A stretch of 64,000 bases of DNA from JAICMB01 sp035295125 (GCA_035295125.1 DATGJP010000095.1:124001-188000), one strand, 5' to 3'; numbered from the stretch's first letter, positions 9,296-18,620 are shown. Translations and numbers: made by a program. The notes: generated by a model not told the origin, from the letters alone.

Positions 9296-10231
9296 TCATA
9301 ACCGAGCCAGAATCTGCCCAACCACATCATCACAGTGCTCCACGTATTTCCCAATCACCTCAGTTAACGACACCGGATTCGCAATCCCGATCCTGCAAAG
9401 CATCGTGACCTTTTCCTCCGGAACCAAAGCCATAACGTGCACCAGAACGCTGTTCAGCCCCACCCAGAGATCCATAAGATCGGCCCACGAAACACCGGAG
9501 TAATGCTGCGCGACCGCCCATTCGTTCTGCGGATATCCCTCCGTAACCAGCTTCGGTTCGACCAACGCGCGAGCCAGCCACTGATGATGCGCCGAGGCCC
9601 AATCGATCAGGCTGCCAAGGGCCTCCTTCCGAGTCCAGTCCGTGCGCTTCAGCTGCTGATTGCCGTATGTTTCCGAAGTACGGTCGGCGTACTTGACCAT
9701 CTGATCCACTAACGCCGCCAGTCCTGCGACCGGACCCTGCAGCGTTTGCGCCGCGGTCTTGAGCTGCTTGGGTGAGTCCTCCCAAGGGCTTGGCCGATCC
9801 GTCGGCCTGACATGAGACCTGTTCACGAGTTCCCGATAGCTCGCGAGATCCACTCCCCGATCATTGAGAAGTCTCGCCGCCAGGCAGTCTTCTACCCGCA
9901 ATAAACCCAGGATCAGGTGAGCGCAGCCGATCCACTTATGCTTCAGCCTCTCGGCCTCGTCTGCGGAATACGCAAGCGCCCGCTTAGACGCCGAACTCAA
10001 CGGAAGATCGGTGGACGCCGAAAGCCCTTCCTGTCGCTTTTGAGGCGGCCCGATTGCAGCCCGAATGGACTCCGCCGACTCGGGACCAAGACGCCGCTGC
10101 AAACCCTCGTCCTCTCGCAGTACACCGAGCAGGAGATGCTCTGATTCAATGAATGGCGAACCGGCGTCCGTGGCTTCATGATGCGCCCAGAAGACGGTAC
10201 GCCGGGCGCGCTCGGTAAAACGCTCAAACAT
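9296..10231 (-). CDS. Clp N-terminal repeat protein with DinB-like C-terminal half
   Basis: 311 residues. Residues 1-140 are a double Clp-N repeat: FERFTERARRTVFWAHHEA and SEHLLLGVLREDEGLQRRL, then a second SADEAERLKHKWIGCAHLILGLLR. Clp-N repeats bind substrates or adaptors in ClpA/ClpC, but no AAA+ module follows. The C-terminal half (about 165-311) looks like a DinB/YfiT-type four-helix bundle (EALGSLIDWASAHHQWLARAL). Proteins pairing a free Clp-N domain with other modules are common in Acidobacteria and their function is unknown. It is transcribed away from the DUF4142 gene and stands alone. Confidence 0.8.
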   Translation of the reverse strand: MFERFTERARRTVFWAHHEATDAGSPFIESEHLLLGVLREDEGLQRRLGPESAESIRAAIGPPQKRQEGLSASTDLPLSSASKRALAYSADEAERLKHKWIGCAHLILGLLRVEDCLAARLLNDRGVDLASYRELVNRSHVRPTDRPSPWEDSPKQLKTAAQTLQGPVAGLAALVDQMVKYADRTSETYGNQQLKRTDWTRKEALGSLIDWASAHHQWLARALVEPKLVTEGYPQNEWAVAQHYSGVSWADLMDLWVGLNSVLVHVMALVPEEKVTMLCRIGIANPVSLTEVIGKYVEHCDDVVGQILARL

Positions 10232-10308
10232 ATTGCCTCAACCCAGTATTGCCCAGTTCCGCGAAACGAACCCCCGCGCTCCCGGTCTCATAAATAGGAG
10301 GTACATAT

Positions 10309-10872
10309 ATGAAGACTTGGTCCTTAACTTTGTTAAGCACGGCTGCTTTTATTGCGCTGCCGGTTTTCGCGCAGAGCACAGCCGGCCAGAAGGGGTCAGC
10401 CGACCGGATGACCAATAACACGAATACTCTGAGCGCGGCGGATCGCACCTTTGCGACCAAAGCCGCCCAAGGCGGCATGGCCGAGGTCGAGATGGGGAAT
10501 CTCGCGAAAGATCACGCTTCGAACCAGGCCGTCAAGGATTTTGGGAATCGTATGGTGACCGATCACTCCAAGGCCAATGACCAGTTGAAGGATTGGGCAT
10601 CGAAGAACAATTTCACGCTCCCGACCGACATGGATGCGAAGGATAAAGCCACTTACGATCGGCTCTCGAAGCTGAATGGCGCCGCTTTCGATAAGGCTTA
10701 TATTAGCGACATGGTCACAGACCACCACAAGGACATCACCGAATTCAAACACGAAGGCATGCACGGATCTAATTCGGATCTGAAGACATGGGCGAATAGC
10801 ACCGTGCCGACGCTCGAAGATCACCTGAAGGCTGCTCAGGACGCGCAACGCAGTGTTGCGACCGGCAAATAG
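10309..10872 (+). CDS. Secreted DUF4142 (ferritin-like) protein
   Basis: 187 residues with a signal peptide (MKTWSLTLLSTAAFIALPVFAQS). After a low-complexity linker, residues 45-180 form a helical DUF4142 domain: SAADRTFATKAAQGGMAEVEMGNLAKDHA, VKDFGNRMVTDHSKAND, ISDMVTDHHKDITEFKHE. DUF4142 proteins are exported four-helix bundles of unclear function, often found with stress genes. The start is well supported by AGGAGG seven bases before ATG 10309. It is convergent with, and 10 bases from, the alpha/beta hydrolase gene. Confidence 0.92.
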   Translation: MKTWSLTLLSTAAFIALPVFAQSTAGQKGSADRMTNNTNTLSAADRTFATKAAQGGMAEVEMGNLAKDHASNQAVKDFGNRMVTDHSKANDQLKDWASKNNFTLPTDMDAKDKATYDRLSKLNGAAFDKAYISDMVTDHHKDITEFKHEGMHGSNSDLKTWANSTVPTLEDHLKAAQDAQRSVATGK

Positions 10873-10882
10873 CCTCAGATAC

Positions 10883-11917
10883 CTACAGCGTCCTTTTTAG
10901 AAAATTGCAGATGTGATAGCCATCCACGAACTTGAACGGGGTCTCACCCATCGTGTAATGTCCACACGGCAGAACCACGACTTTGTGCTCGATCCCCTGC
11001 TCACCGATGCGCGCGATGATGTCGCGTGAAAGGGAGGGGAGAAAAGTGGTGTCGTACTCCGTGTAGATGAAGAGAGACCTGCTCTTGTTGGCGGCAAGCT
11101 TATCGAGGTAACTTACGGGACTGATGGCACGCCAGCAGTCCCGTAGTTGCTCCAGGTCGATATTCCCTTCGAATCCCTGACGGATGTGCTGCGTGGATAA
11201 CCCCGTCCAAACGACATCGCTGAAGTAAGTCGAACAGTGATTGAACACATTCACGGCAATACGCGGATCATGTGAACTGGCGAGGCACGCGTAGCAGGAG
11301 CCGAGGCTCGTGCCGATGATCCCCAAACGGTCGAATCCCTGCTCTTCGAGCCAATCGAAACAGCATCGCACGTCGATAACCGCCTGTCGCGTGGCATCCA
11401 TGGTCCGGCCCACGTTCGACGATACGGCATAGTCGGCGCGCTGCAACTCCGGAGGCATGCGGTAGTCGTGATAAGGCAGGCTGATACGCAGCGCTGAGAT
11501 CCCGAGCACCTGCAAGCCTTTGCAGAGCCCATTGTGCGCGCCAGCCGGTGCGTTCCAGTGCGGCAGCACGACGACCGCCTTACGCGACTGTTTCGCGGGG
11601 AACCATTGCCCATGCACGATGTTGTTGGAGTGGTATGGCGTCTCCACCGGCGACGTGAAGCGCAGCAGCCCGTCCCGCAACTCGAAATCGCACGGCCGCT
11701 CGTATGCGAAGAACGCGTCACTCGCTTTCATCGCGACGTGGTTCAAATCGCGCAGGTACTCATAGGGGCTGTGCCCGTTGCGCGGCAGGATTCGCGCCGC
11801 CGGCCAACGTTGCGCCCACTCTAATCCCCACTCGAACGGGCGGACTACGCGATTCGTCGCACGGAAGCAGAGCCGGTTCTCCCATGATTCGATGAAGCGT
11901 GCGTAGAGTTTGCTCAA
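10883..11917 (-). CDS. Alpha/beta hydrolase family protein (ABHD18-like)
   Basis: 344 residues. The nucleophile elbow GIIGTSLGSCYACLA gives the G-x-S-x-G pattern with Ser as candidate nucleophile, and an oxyanion-type stretch VVLPHWNAPAGAHNGLCKGL lies upstream. A late His in VVLPCGHYTMGETPF is a good catalytic His candidate, and FIYTEYDTTFLP supplies a likely acid. The N-terminal extension (SKLYARFIESWENRLCFRATNRVVRPFEWGLEWA) resembles the ABHD18 group of uncharacterised hydrolases. No signal peptide is visible. It is monocistronic in appearance and convergent with the DUF4142 gene. The substrate is unknown. Confidence 0.8.
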   Translation of the reverse strand: MSKLYARFIESWENRLCFRATNRVVRPFEWGLEWAQRWPAARILPRNGHSPYEYLRDLNHVAMKASDAFFAYERPCDFELRDGLLRFTSPVETPYHSNNIVHGQWFPAKQSRKAVVVLPHWNAPAGAHNGLCKGLQVLGISALRISLPYHDYRMPPELQRADYAVSSNVGRTMDATRQAVIDVRCCFDWLEEQGFDRLGIIGTSLGSCYACLASSHDPRIAVNVFNHCSTYFSDVVWTGLSTQHIRQGFEGNIDLEQLRDCWRAISPVSYLDKLAANKSRSLFIYTEYDTTFLPSLSRDIIARIGEQGIEHKVVVLPCGHYTMGETPFKFVDGYHICNFLKRTL

Positions 11918-12078
11918 CCCTCTATTGTTCCCGATCCGGGAGGATTGCGCAAACCTAACTTGCCGAAGAGTTTACAAAACTTTAGATACTTTCAAATGGG
12001 GCCGGTGTTGAACTATTTTGGTGTAACCCGTAGGAAAATGGAAACGTCTGCCGATTCAATCCTTGTAAGTGGGAGGCT

Positions 12079-14487
12079 ATGAAACAAAGTATTGTTGTGT
12101 TGTTGAGTTTTTCAGCGATTGCCATGGCGCAAGTGGTGCCGGGCCGCTATATTGTCACACTCAGTGGAGAACCTGCCGCGACATCGCTCGCGCGTCAGGG
12201 GAAGAAGGTGGCGACCGCGCGAACTGAACTCGCATCGGAGCGAACTCGCGTTCAAACGGAACAGATGTCCATGCGCGCCCGTGTCGCCGGCGTCGGAGGA
12301 ACGGTTTTTGGCAGTGTCGACGTTGTCAGCAATGCGCTTTTCGTGCGCATGAATGAATCGCAAGCTGCACAAGTGCGGAACATGCCGGGAGTCAAGACCG
12401 TGGTTCCCGCGCACCGTATGCGCAAAATGCTGGATCACGCCGTGATCCTGCATCACATCACCGACGCGTGGGGATTGTTGCCCAATGGTATGAACAGCGC
12501 CGGAATTGGGATGAAGATTGGAATTCTGGATACCGGAATCGATTCCAATCATCCGGCATTCACGGACAACTCCCTCACGGCGCCATCGGGATTCCCAACA
12601 GCGGACAATCAGGCCGATTTAGGTCTGACCACGTCGAAGATCATCGTCGTGCGCAACTACACGGATGATTTCAGTGCGATTGACATCGACGGACATGGCA
12701 CGGACGTCGCCATGTGCGCGGGTGGCGCGACGGTCACCGGTCCCTTCGGCACCATCACCGGCGCCGCCCCCAAGGCGTTTTTGGGAAATTACAAGATTTT
12801 CGGAGGTTCGACGAACACCAATGACCAGACATTGTCCGGAATCAACGATGCAGTAGCCGACGGCATGGACGTCATCAACCTCAGCATTGCCGACCCGATT
12901 CCGGACCCGGTGGACGTCGATCCGGTGGCGCAGGCTGTCGAAGCCGCCAGCTCGCTCGGCTTGATTACCGTCACTGCCGCCGGCAATGAGGGGCCGGAGC
13001 CGAATACGCTGACCTCGCCGGCCATCGCTCCGAGTGCCATTGGCGTCGGATCTTCGGAAAGCGACCGTAACTTCTATCCGGCAGCCGTGACGATACCAAA
13101 TGTGCCGGCTTATTACGCTCTGCCGGGCGACAATTCTCAAGGCGACCAGCCCATCACCGGCACATTCGTAGACGTTAGCACCATCGATGGGACAGGGCTC
13201 GCGTGCAATCCGCTCCGATCCAACAGCCTCTCCGGGCAGATTGCGTTCATTGCCCGGGGCACGTGCTCGTTTGAACAGAAATTGAATTATGCCCAGGGCG
13301 CGGGAGCCATCGCGGCGGTACTCTACTCCACGGCCGCATCGCCGGACGCTGTGTTTATGGTCCAGGCCAGCGCGAATCTCCCGGCCGTCATGCTAAGCAA
13401 TTCGGATGGGCTCGATCTGCAGTCGAGAATCTCGGCGCATTCGGGCCTGACCGCGACGGTCACGTTTGACGTCACCACCGTTGCAATGTCGCCGAACAGC
13501 ATCTCCTTCTTCTCCAGCGAAGGCCCCGGCCTCGGCTTCTCCGCCACCACCCTTGGCGTTGGTTACTCCATCAAGCCGGATGTTGTTGCAATCGGCGATC
13601 CGATTTCGAGCGCCACCCAGGCGAACGATCCGAACGGTGAGCTTTACGATCCCAGCGGCTTCACGGTCGCATCCGGCACCAGTTTCGCCTCTCCGATCGT
13701 TGCGGGATCAACCGCCGTGCTGAAGGGGGCGCGCCCGGGCTTAACACCGGCGCAGTATCGCTCCCTGATCGTCAATAGCGCATCACTGCTGAACCTGGAT
13801 TCCGGCGGCGTGGCAGGCCCCCAAGTGACTGGCGGCGGTGTGCTCAACCTGTTCTCCAGTATGCAGAACATGATCACGTCGGCCCCGGTTTCGTTGAGTT
13901 TCGATGCCGGTGGCGACACCGTTTCCGCGGCCCAGACGTTTACTCTCACCAATATCGGTGGCTCCTCGGACACTCTGAACCTGTCCGTGGTTTCCGCTGA
14001 TGGTATCGCCATTCCGGCGTTGAGCACGAATTCCGTTTCAATCGATCCAGGCACCTCGCAGAACCTGAGTCTTCAACTGAATGCCTCCGGGTTGTCGCCC
14101 GGCGCCTACCAGGGTTATGTGCGGGTGCTGAGTTCGCAGACGAACGTTGAAACCCACATACCCTACTGGTACGCCGTAGCAGGTACCACGCCGGGCTTCA
14201 TCGGCGTGCTTTGGAATGATGGCGGAGCCGATGTTGGTGGTCCCACGATCCAGGGCGCCATCTTCTTCCGCATCACGGACTCGGCCGGGATCGCGCTCGG
14301 GAACGTGACGCCCGATGTCCAGGTGGTTGCGGGCGGCGGCCGCGTTGTAAATGTCTATCCCGCCGACCCCTTCTTACCCGGCGTGTACGCTGTGGATGTG
14401 CGGCTGAGCAGGACGTCCGGAACGGTCAATCTGTTCCAGATCACGGCCGGATCGGTCACCCAAGTCGTGGAGATCGATACATTCTAG
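12079..14487 (+). CDS. Secreted subtilisin-like serine protease (S8) with PA domain
   Basis: 802 residues, start ATG 12079 preceded by GTGGGAGG. Signal peptide (residues 1-17), an I9-type propeptide (about 20-125), then the S8 domain. The catalytic triad is D151 (GILDTGID), H206 (GHGTDVA) and S535 (SGTSFASP), with oxyanion N303 (AAGNEG). The His motif has D where most subtilases have H (GHGTHVA), which is not a catalytic position. A PA-domain insertion lies around residues 345-455 (FIARGTCSFEQKLNYAQGAGA). The last 200 residues are Fn3-like beta repeats. A possible sigma70 -35 TTGAAC (12008) with TAGGAA 17 bases on is weak. A hairpin lies after the stop. Confidence 0.93.
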   Translation: MKQSIVVLLSFSAIAMAQVVPGRYIVTLSGEPAATSLARQGKKVATARTELASERTRVQTEQMSMRARVAGVGGTVFGSVDVVSNALFVRMNESQAAQVRNMPGVKTVVPAHRMRKMLDHAVILHHITDAWGLLPNGMNSAGIGMKIGILDTGIDSNHPAFTDNSLTAPSGFPTADNQADLGLTTSKIIVVRNYTDDFSAIDIDGHGTDVAMCAGGATVTGPFGTITGAAPKAFLGNYKIFGGSTNTNDQTLSGINDAVADGMDVINLSIADPIPDPVDVDPVAQAVEAASSLGLITVTAAGNEGPEPNTLTSPAIAPSAIGVGSSESDRNFYPAAVTIPNVPAYYALPGDNSQGDQPITGTFVDVSTIDGTGLACNPLRSNSLSGQIAFIARGTCSFEQKLNYAQGAGAIAAVLYSTAASPDAVFMVQASANLPAVMLSNSDGLDLQSRISAHSGLTATVTFDVTTVAMSPNSISFFSSEGPGLGFSATTLGVGYSIKPDVVAIGDPISSATQANDPNGELYDPSGFTVASGTSFASPIVAGSTAVLKGARPGLTPAQYRSLIVNSASLLNLDSGGVAGPQVTGGGVLNLFSSMQNMITSAPVSLSFDAGGDTVSAAQTFTLTNIGGSSDTLNLSVVSADGIAIPALSTNSVSIDPGTSQNLSLQLNASGLSPGAYQGYVRVLSSQTNVETHIPYWYAVAGTTPGFIGVLWNDGGADVGGPTIQGAIFFRITDSAGIALGNVTPDVQVVAGGGRVVNVYPADPFLPGVYAVDVRLSRTSGTVNLFQITAGSVTQVVEIDTF

Positions 14488-14493
14488 AGTGAA

Positions 14494-14517
14494 GGGACAG
14501 GCGAAAGCGACTGTCCC
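14494..14517. terminator. Hairpin between convergent genes (candidate bidirectional terminator)
   Basis: Perfect 7-base inverted repeat GGGACAG / CTGTCCC around a 10-base loop GCGAAAGCGA. It lies 7 bases after the subtilase stop and 13 bases from the stop of the convergent AAA+ gene. The arms and the GGCGAAA core resemble the window's REP elements, so it may be a REP serving as a terminator. No U-tract follows. Confidence 0.5.
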
Positions 14518-14529
14518 ACCGTTCCACAC

Positions 14530-16266
14530 TCAGCCCCTGACTAGAGCGGCGAGTTCATTCGTCCGCCGGATGACCTCGCCGCGATCCATACTCCGGTATG
14601 GCTCGGGCAGCAGGCTCTTGCTGGTGCATTCCAGCACGGCCGCAAGCGTCTGCAGTTCGATCTCTGTCGGATAAGACGGCGGAATGAAGTCCTCGAGAGC
14701 GGTTTTCAGATCGTCTTCCCCGAGCGCCACCTCTTTTTCAAGCGCGCTCTTCATCCGCGCCCGGATCAGGATGGCCTCCACGTCCGCTCCCGAAAGCCCG
14801 GCCGAATTCTTCAGGAAGAACTGCTCCGCATCCGCCGATGCAATCTTCATTCCGCTCTTCTTCTGCATGGCGCGAAGCATGGCCAGGCGCTCGTCGTCGG
14901 TATGCGGATAGAAGAGCGCGATGTGCTCCTCGGCGCGGCCCTGCCGCTTTAAATCGACCGGTAGCAGGTCGGGACGGCATGTCAGCAGAAACCAGATCAC
15001 CCGGCCTCGCAATTCAGTGTTGCCCATGAACTGCGCGATCTGCGCGAACACGCGGTTCGAAACGCCGCTGTCACCGAAGCTTGACCGGTTGCCGAGCTGG
15101 GCGTCCGCCTCGTCCACGATCACCGCGATCGGGCTCATGGCTTTCAGCAGGTTCAGGATGCGCTCCAGGTTGCCTTCCGTGACACCCTGCCACATGCTCC
15201 GGAAGTTCTTCAACGTAACCGCCGGAATGCCGATCTCGCCGGCAAAGCAGGTCGTCAGGAAGGTCTTGCCCGTGCCAACCGGCCCGCAGATGACATACCC
15301 CATCGGAACCACGTCTGTCCGGCCCGCGCGAATGGCCTGGGCAGCATCGTGCAGCTTCTTCTTGGCGGGTTCGTGTCCCGCGACCATCGAGAGATCGAAC
15401 CGACTCTGCACAAACTCCAGCAGCCCGCCCGATTCCGACTCGATCATCTCCTTCTTTCGCTGCGTGAGAAACTTCACGGTTAATGCGCGTTGATTCTCGG
15501 CTGAGTCCGCAATGAGCCTCTGCAGTTGGACCCTCTTAAGCCCCGCCGTGAGGCTGGCGAGTGCTTCCGGGGTGACATCGGAACCCGCGGGCAGCGACTT
15601 GGCAGCCAGCGCCACGCGTACGAAATCGAGCCGCTCGCTCTCATCCGGCAACGGAACCTGGATAGGAGCGACACCGGGGTTCTGCACCAGCCCGAGATTC
15701 AGCTCAATAAGATTCTCCGCGATCAGGCAGAAAGTAACGTCGGCCTGCAGGTACGTCAGGTTTTGTGCCCAGCGCTTCAAAATGACTAGCGAATTGCGGT
15801 CCTCCACCGGCATTCCGGAGCTATCGGCCGCAGGAGCCACGGTTTCGGCGTAATCGATGATGACGGCAATCTTTTTCTTGTCGGCGACGCGCAGCCGCAG
15901 GTAGCTGTCGAGGAGGTTCAGCACGCCATCGGTATTCCGCGGCAAACCGGCGCAGAAATTCGTCCCATGATAAGTGTCGTAGCCTTGCAGAGCCCGCTCG
16001 AAGTCGGCTTTCATGTCCGGATTGCCGAATGTCAGCCCCCCACCGCGGTCGTAGGTGATCACCAAGTCGCGTGAACCAAACAACGCCTCCCGCAGGAAGC
16101 GTTGCAGCGGCACAAATTCAATGGCCGTCGACCGCTTGAACGGCACCAGGTCGCGCACGTTGCCGTCCAGGATGAACATCGAAATCGTCCGGGAGTAATA
16201 CTTCTCGGTCAGTTCGCGCGCCCACGCAGGGAACGCTTCCAGATGATTGTTTGCCGGTGTGGCCAT
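14530..16266 (-). CDS. AAA+ ATPase with inactive N-terminal P-loop-like domain (PspA cluster)
   Basis: 578 residues. Residues 280-520 are a classic AAA+ module: Walker A GPVGTGKT (K334), Walker B VIVDEAD (D385, E386), sensor-1 region LTCRPDLLP, an R-containing KRQGRAEE segment and a sensor-2 region GLSGADVEAIL. Residues 20-240 look like a degenerate nucleotide-binding domain (IAVIIDYAETVAP resembles a Walker B strand) without a P-loop, an arrangement like the Ycf46-type ATPases. No membrane segment. It is the last gene of the minus-strand PspA cluster, 121 bases after the coiled-coil membrane protein. A protein-remodelling motor acting on PspA or its partners is inference. Confidence 0.85.
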   Translation of the reverse strand: MATPANNHLEAFPAWARELTEKYYSRTISMFILDGNVRDLVPFKRSTAIEFVPLQRFLREALFGSRDLVITYDRGGGLTFGNPDMKADFERALQGYDTYHGTNFCAGLPRNTDGVLNLLDSYLRLRVADKKKIAVIIDYAETVAPAADSSGMPVEDRNSLVILKRWAQNLTYLQADVTFCLIAENLIELNLGLVQNPGVAPIQVPLPDESERLDFVRVALAAKSLPAGSDVTPEALASLTAGLKRVQLQRLIADSAENQRALTVKFLTQRKKEMIESESGGLLEFVQSRFDLSMVAGHEPAKKKLHDAAQAIRAGRTDVVPMGYVICGPVGTGKTFLTTCFAGEIGIPAVTLKNFRSMWQGVTEGNLERILNLLKAMSPIAVIVDEADAQLGNRSSFGDSGVSNRVFAQIAQFMGNTELRGRVIWFLLTCRPDLLPVDLKRQGRAEEHIALFYPHTDDERLAMLRAMQKKSGMKIASADAEQFFLKNSAGLSGADVEAILIRARMKSALEKEVALGEDDLKTALEDFIPPSYPTEIELQTLAAVLECTSKSLLPEPYRSMDRGEVIRRTNELAALVRG

Positions 16267-16340
16267 ACTTAGTTCATTGTTTCAAATAACGGCAGAGTGT
16301 CGACAGGATTCTTCAACGCGCCGAAGGCGCCTACGACCTA

Positions 16341-16379
16341 CCTGAAAGCTGACCGCTGAAAGCTGAATGCTGAGAGCTT
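16341..16379. repeat. Short tandem repeat of an AGCTGA-type unit
   Basis: Reads as imperfect copies of an 11-14 base unit, CTGAAAGCTGA then CGCTGAAAGCTGA then ATGCTGAGAGCTT. It fills part of the 121-base gap between the membrane coiled-coil gene and the AAA+ gene inside the PspA cluster. Function unknown. Confidence 0.55.
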
Positions 16380-16387
16380 CGGTCCGA

Positions 16388-17224
16388 TTAGTTGCCAATG
16401 CGCTGCCGGGAGAAGGCGTCCGCTTCGTAGTCGCCGTTCGCCGCCAAGGGCGAAACACTGAAGATCGATTCCACCTCGCGCACGGTCTCTTCCGTCTGCT
16501 CGACGTCGTGAACAAGGCTGTCGAGATGTTCGCTGATCTGCTGCGGGTCGTGCATAGTGACCGACTGGTCGCGGATCAATTGCAATACATCCTCAATGGC
16601 GGCGCACTGCGCGTCAATGACCTGGCAATTTTCCTGGATCTTGTCGTATTTTTCAACCCGCTTCTTCAGGATCTCGATGCGCTTGCGGTTGATCTCCTGT
16701 ACTTTTGGCAACTCCTTGTCGATGCCCTTGCAGAGCTGGTCGACTTCTCTGCGGATGCCGTCAGGGCTGGTGGTTCGCAGATATTCACGGTGATGGTAGG
16801 CCGCATTCAAGAGCCGCACATAGGACTGCGCCAGCCCGTCGAGCTTAACATTCATCTGGTCGACGAACATTTGCGAAGTTGCCGAAAGCCGCCTGTAGTT
16901 CTCGCGAATCCCTTTGCAAATCGTATCGAGGTTGCTGTATCGCAAGCGCATTTCAGGGGGCAATTCGTAGAACATGGCGTTCAGGGTCATGAACTGAGCG
17001 CGTTTCTCCGCCGCATACTTCCACGATCGGACCAGCCGCTGGAAGCGGGGGTTATGCGGTATGACGCTAAGGTAGATGAGCTCCAGCCCGGCGGCGAGAA
17101 TCAGTGGCAGTCCGCTGAGGGAGATCAGGGCAAACAGGCAGGCCGCGCCCAGTGCGATCAGGTTGTACTGCCACTTGAACGCAGCTTTAACGTAACCGAG
17201 CGTGCCATCGTCGCGATCGTCCAT
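16388..17224 (-). CDS. Membrane-anchored coiled-coil protein (PspA cluster)
   Basis: 278 residues with no family I can name. One or two hydrophobic segments lie at residues 17-55 (YNLIALGAACLFALISL and LPLILAAGLELIYLSVI), probably a membrane hairpin, followed by about 200 residues of helical, charged sequence with heptad character (EVDQLCKGIDKELPKVQEINRKR and following). The soluble part is predicted cytosolic. The start ATG 17224 abuts the stop of the ABC ATPase gene (TAAATG), so translational coupling is likely. Its place between the transporter ATPase and the AAA+ ATPase suggests an adaptor or scaffold, which is inference. Confidence 0.8.
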   Translation of the reverse strand: MDDRDDGTLGYVKAAFKWQYNLIALGAACLFALISLSGLPLILAAGLELIYLSVIPHNPRFQRLVRSWKYAAEKRAQFMTLNAMFYELPPEMRLRYSNLDTICKGIRENYRRLSATSQMFVDQMNVKLDGLAQSYVRLLNAAYHHREYLRTTSPDGIRREVDQLCKGIDKELPKVQEINRKRIEILKKRVEKYDKIQENCQVIDAQCAAIEDVLQLIRDQSVTMHDPQQISEHLDSLVHDVEQTEETVREVESIFSVSPLAANGDYEADAFSRQRIGN

Positions 17225-18049
17225 TTAAATGCTCACTCGCACTTGCCCCTGGCCTGGCGCTCGCCGTAAGCACCCGAGAACATGATGCTGTAAGTCGCGA
17301 AACTCATTCCGCTCCTTCACTGCCGGGTCACGTGGCCGGCCAAACGGCACAGGGACATCTTCCACGATTGTACCGGGACGGGCGCACAATACATAAATCC
17401 GGTCGGCGAGGTAGATCGCTTCATCGACATCGTGCGTGACGAATAGCACGGTACTCGCGGTTTCCTCCCAAATCTTTAGCAGTAGTTCCTGCATGTCGCT
17501 TCGAGTCTGGGCGTCTAGCGCGCCAAAAGGCTCGTCCATTAATATTACGGAAGGACGTAGGGCTAAAGTTCGGGCAATTGCAACCCGTTGTTGCATTCCG
17601 CCGGACAGGGTCTCGGGGTAGGACTTCTCGAAGCCCCTTAAACCTATATCGTCAATCAGGTGGTCCACCGTCTTGTCGCGCTCCGGCTTGGGTACGTTGT
17701 TGATCTTCATGCCGTACTCAATATTTTCAGCGACCGTAAGCCACGGAAACGACGTGTACTTCTGAAATACCATGCCACGATCGCGTCCGGGGGCTGTCAC
17801 GGGCTCGCCATTGACGATCACGTCGCCGGAATCGGGGTGGTCCAGGCCCGCGATCAGCCGAAGGATAGTGGATTTCCCACAACCGGACGGCCCCAGCAGC
17901 ACTCGAAACTCCCCGATGTCCCGTCCTTCCGGCGAAAACGCGTCCTCGACCACGAAGTTGATGTCATGGATCGCCTGGATTCGCTCGCCGGACGGGGACA
18001 AAAAGCTCCGCGCCACATTCCGCAGCTCGATCTTGTTCTTAGCAGGCAT
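17225..18049 (-). CDS. ABC transporter ATP-binding protein, NitT/TauT type
   Basis: 274 residues from ATG 18049 (MPAKNKIELRNVARSF). A longer frame to 18148 exists, but its extra codons overlap the RAYT gene and REP and lack family similarity. Walker A GPSGCGKST (residues 53-61), signature LSGGMQQ (148-154), Walker B VILMDEP (168-174) and the switch histidine H206 are intact. The sequence resembles ATPases of nitrate/taurine/sulfonate importers. Partner permease and binding protein are encoded upstream at 18734 and 19579. The first 11 bases overlap the RAYT gene's end. The stop is followed at once by the next ATG. Confidence 0.92.
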   Translation of the reverse strand: MPAKNKIELRNVARSFLSPSGERIQAIHDINFVVEDAFSPEGRDIGEFRVLLGPSGCGKSTILRLIAGLDHPDSGDVIVNGEPVTAPGRDRGMVFQKYTSFPWLTVAENIEYGMKINNVPKPERDKTVDHLIDDIGLRGFEKSYPETLSGGMQQRVAIARTLALRPSVILMDEPFGALDAQTRSDMQELLLKIWEETASTVLFVTHDVDEAIYLADRIYVLCARPGTIVEDVPVPFGRPRDPAVKERNEFRDLQHHVLGCLRRAPGQGQVRVSI

Positions 18050-18611
18050 ACGAGGTGGGGCAGGCGGTTGCGCCTGCCCGAACGGCGCTGGACCAGAACC
18101 ATTGCTCGGGAGAAGAAACTGACCCCGCCGAAACCGGGTTTCGTTCAATGTAAGCAGCGGTCCGCCGGATTTGGTTTGCCTGGCGCAGGTAATGATCGAA
18201 AGACTCGTCCTGCCAGAAGGGCTGCCCAGTGGGGCCCAGGATTTTGTTCGCTGCCCGTGCTGTCGATCCTTTAAGCCATCGCATCAGAGTCGGCACGTCG
18301 ACCGAAGGTGCCATTAACATATGCACGTGATTTGGCATTACGACCCAGGCGCAGAGTTCGTAGAATTTCCGTTCGCGCTCACCGATCAGGATGGCCTGAG
18401 CTACTAAATCGGCTATTTGCGGGTCTCTTAACCACATCGGTCCGGTCGCACCATGATCCAAAGAGCGGTCATACGCTAGGAACGCATGTCCCTCGGTTGG
18501 ATATACGACAAATTCACGCTTCGCCGGCTCTGATCCCGATAAGCGCCATGTCACAAACAGAACTGCGCCGTCGGGCTGTAGATGAGGTAGACGCCTTCGG
18601 TATTCAGCCAT
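18039..18611 (-). mobile_element. RAYT: REP-associated tyrosine transposase (Y1 family)
   Basis: 190 residues. The HUH motif is in VMPNHVHML (H95, H97), and the candidate nucleophile is Y154 in TAAYIERNPVSAG. The N-terminal MAEYRRRLPHLQPDGAVLFVTWRL is typical of RAYT proteins, single-stranded-DNA transposases that process REP palindromes and are usually domesticated single copies. A REP lies 10 bases before the start codon (18621-18642) and another inside the 3-prime end (18058-18079), where it supplies the last residues of the protein. The element interrupts the transporter genes of the PspA cluster in the same orientation, and its stop overlaps the ATG of the ABC ATPase gene. The frame is intact. 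Confidence 0.9.
18058..18079. repeat. REP palindrome at the RAYT 3-prime end
   Basis: Perfect 9-base arms GGGCAGGCG / CGCCTGCCC with loop GTTG, preceded by GGT. It lies inside the last codons of the RAYT gene and just upstream of the ABC ATPase start. Confidence 0.85.
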
Positions 18612-18620
18612 TTATTTACC

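Noticed and set aside
18050..18148. N-terminal extension of the ABC ATPase through the RAYT gene end
   Set aside because: The extra residues have no ABC similarity and lie in the REP and RAYT; ATG 18049 begins the family sequence at once.
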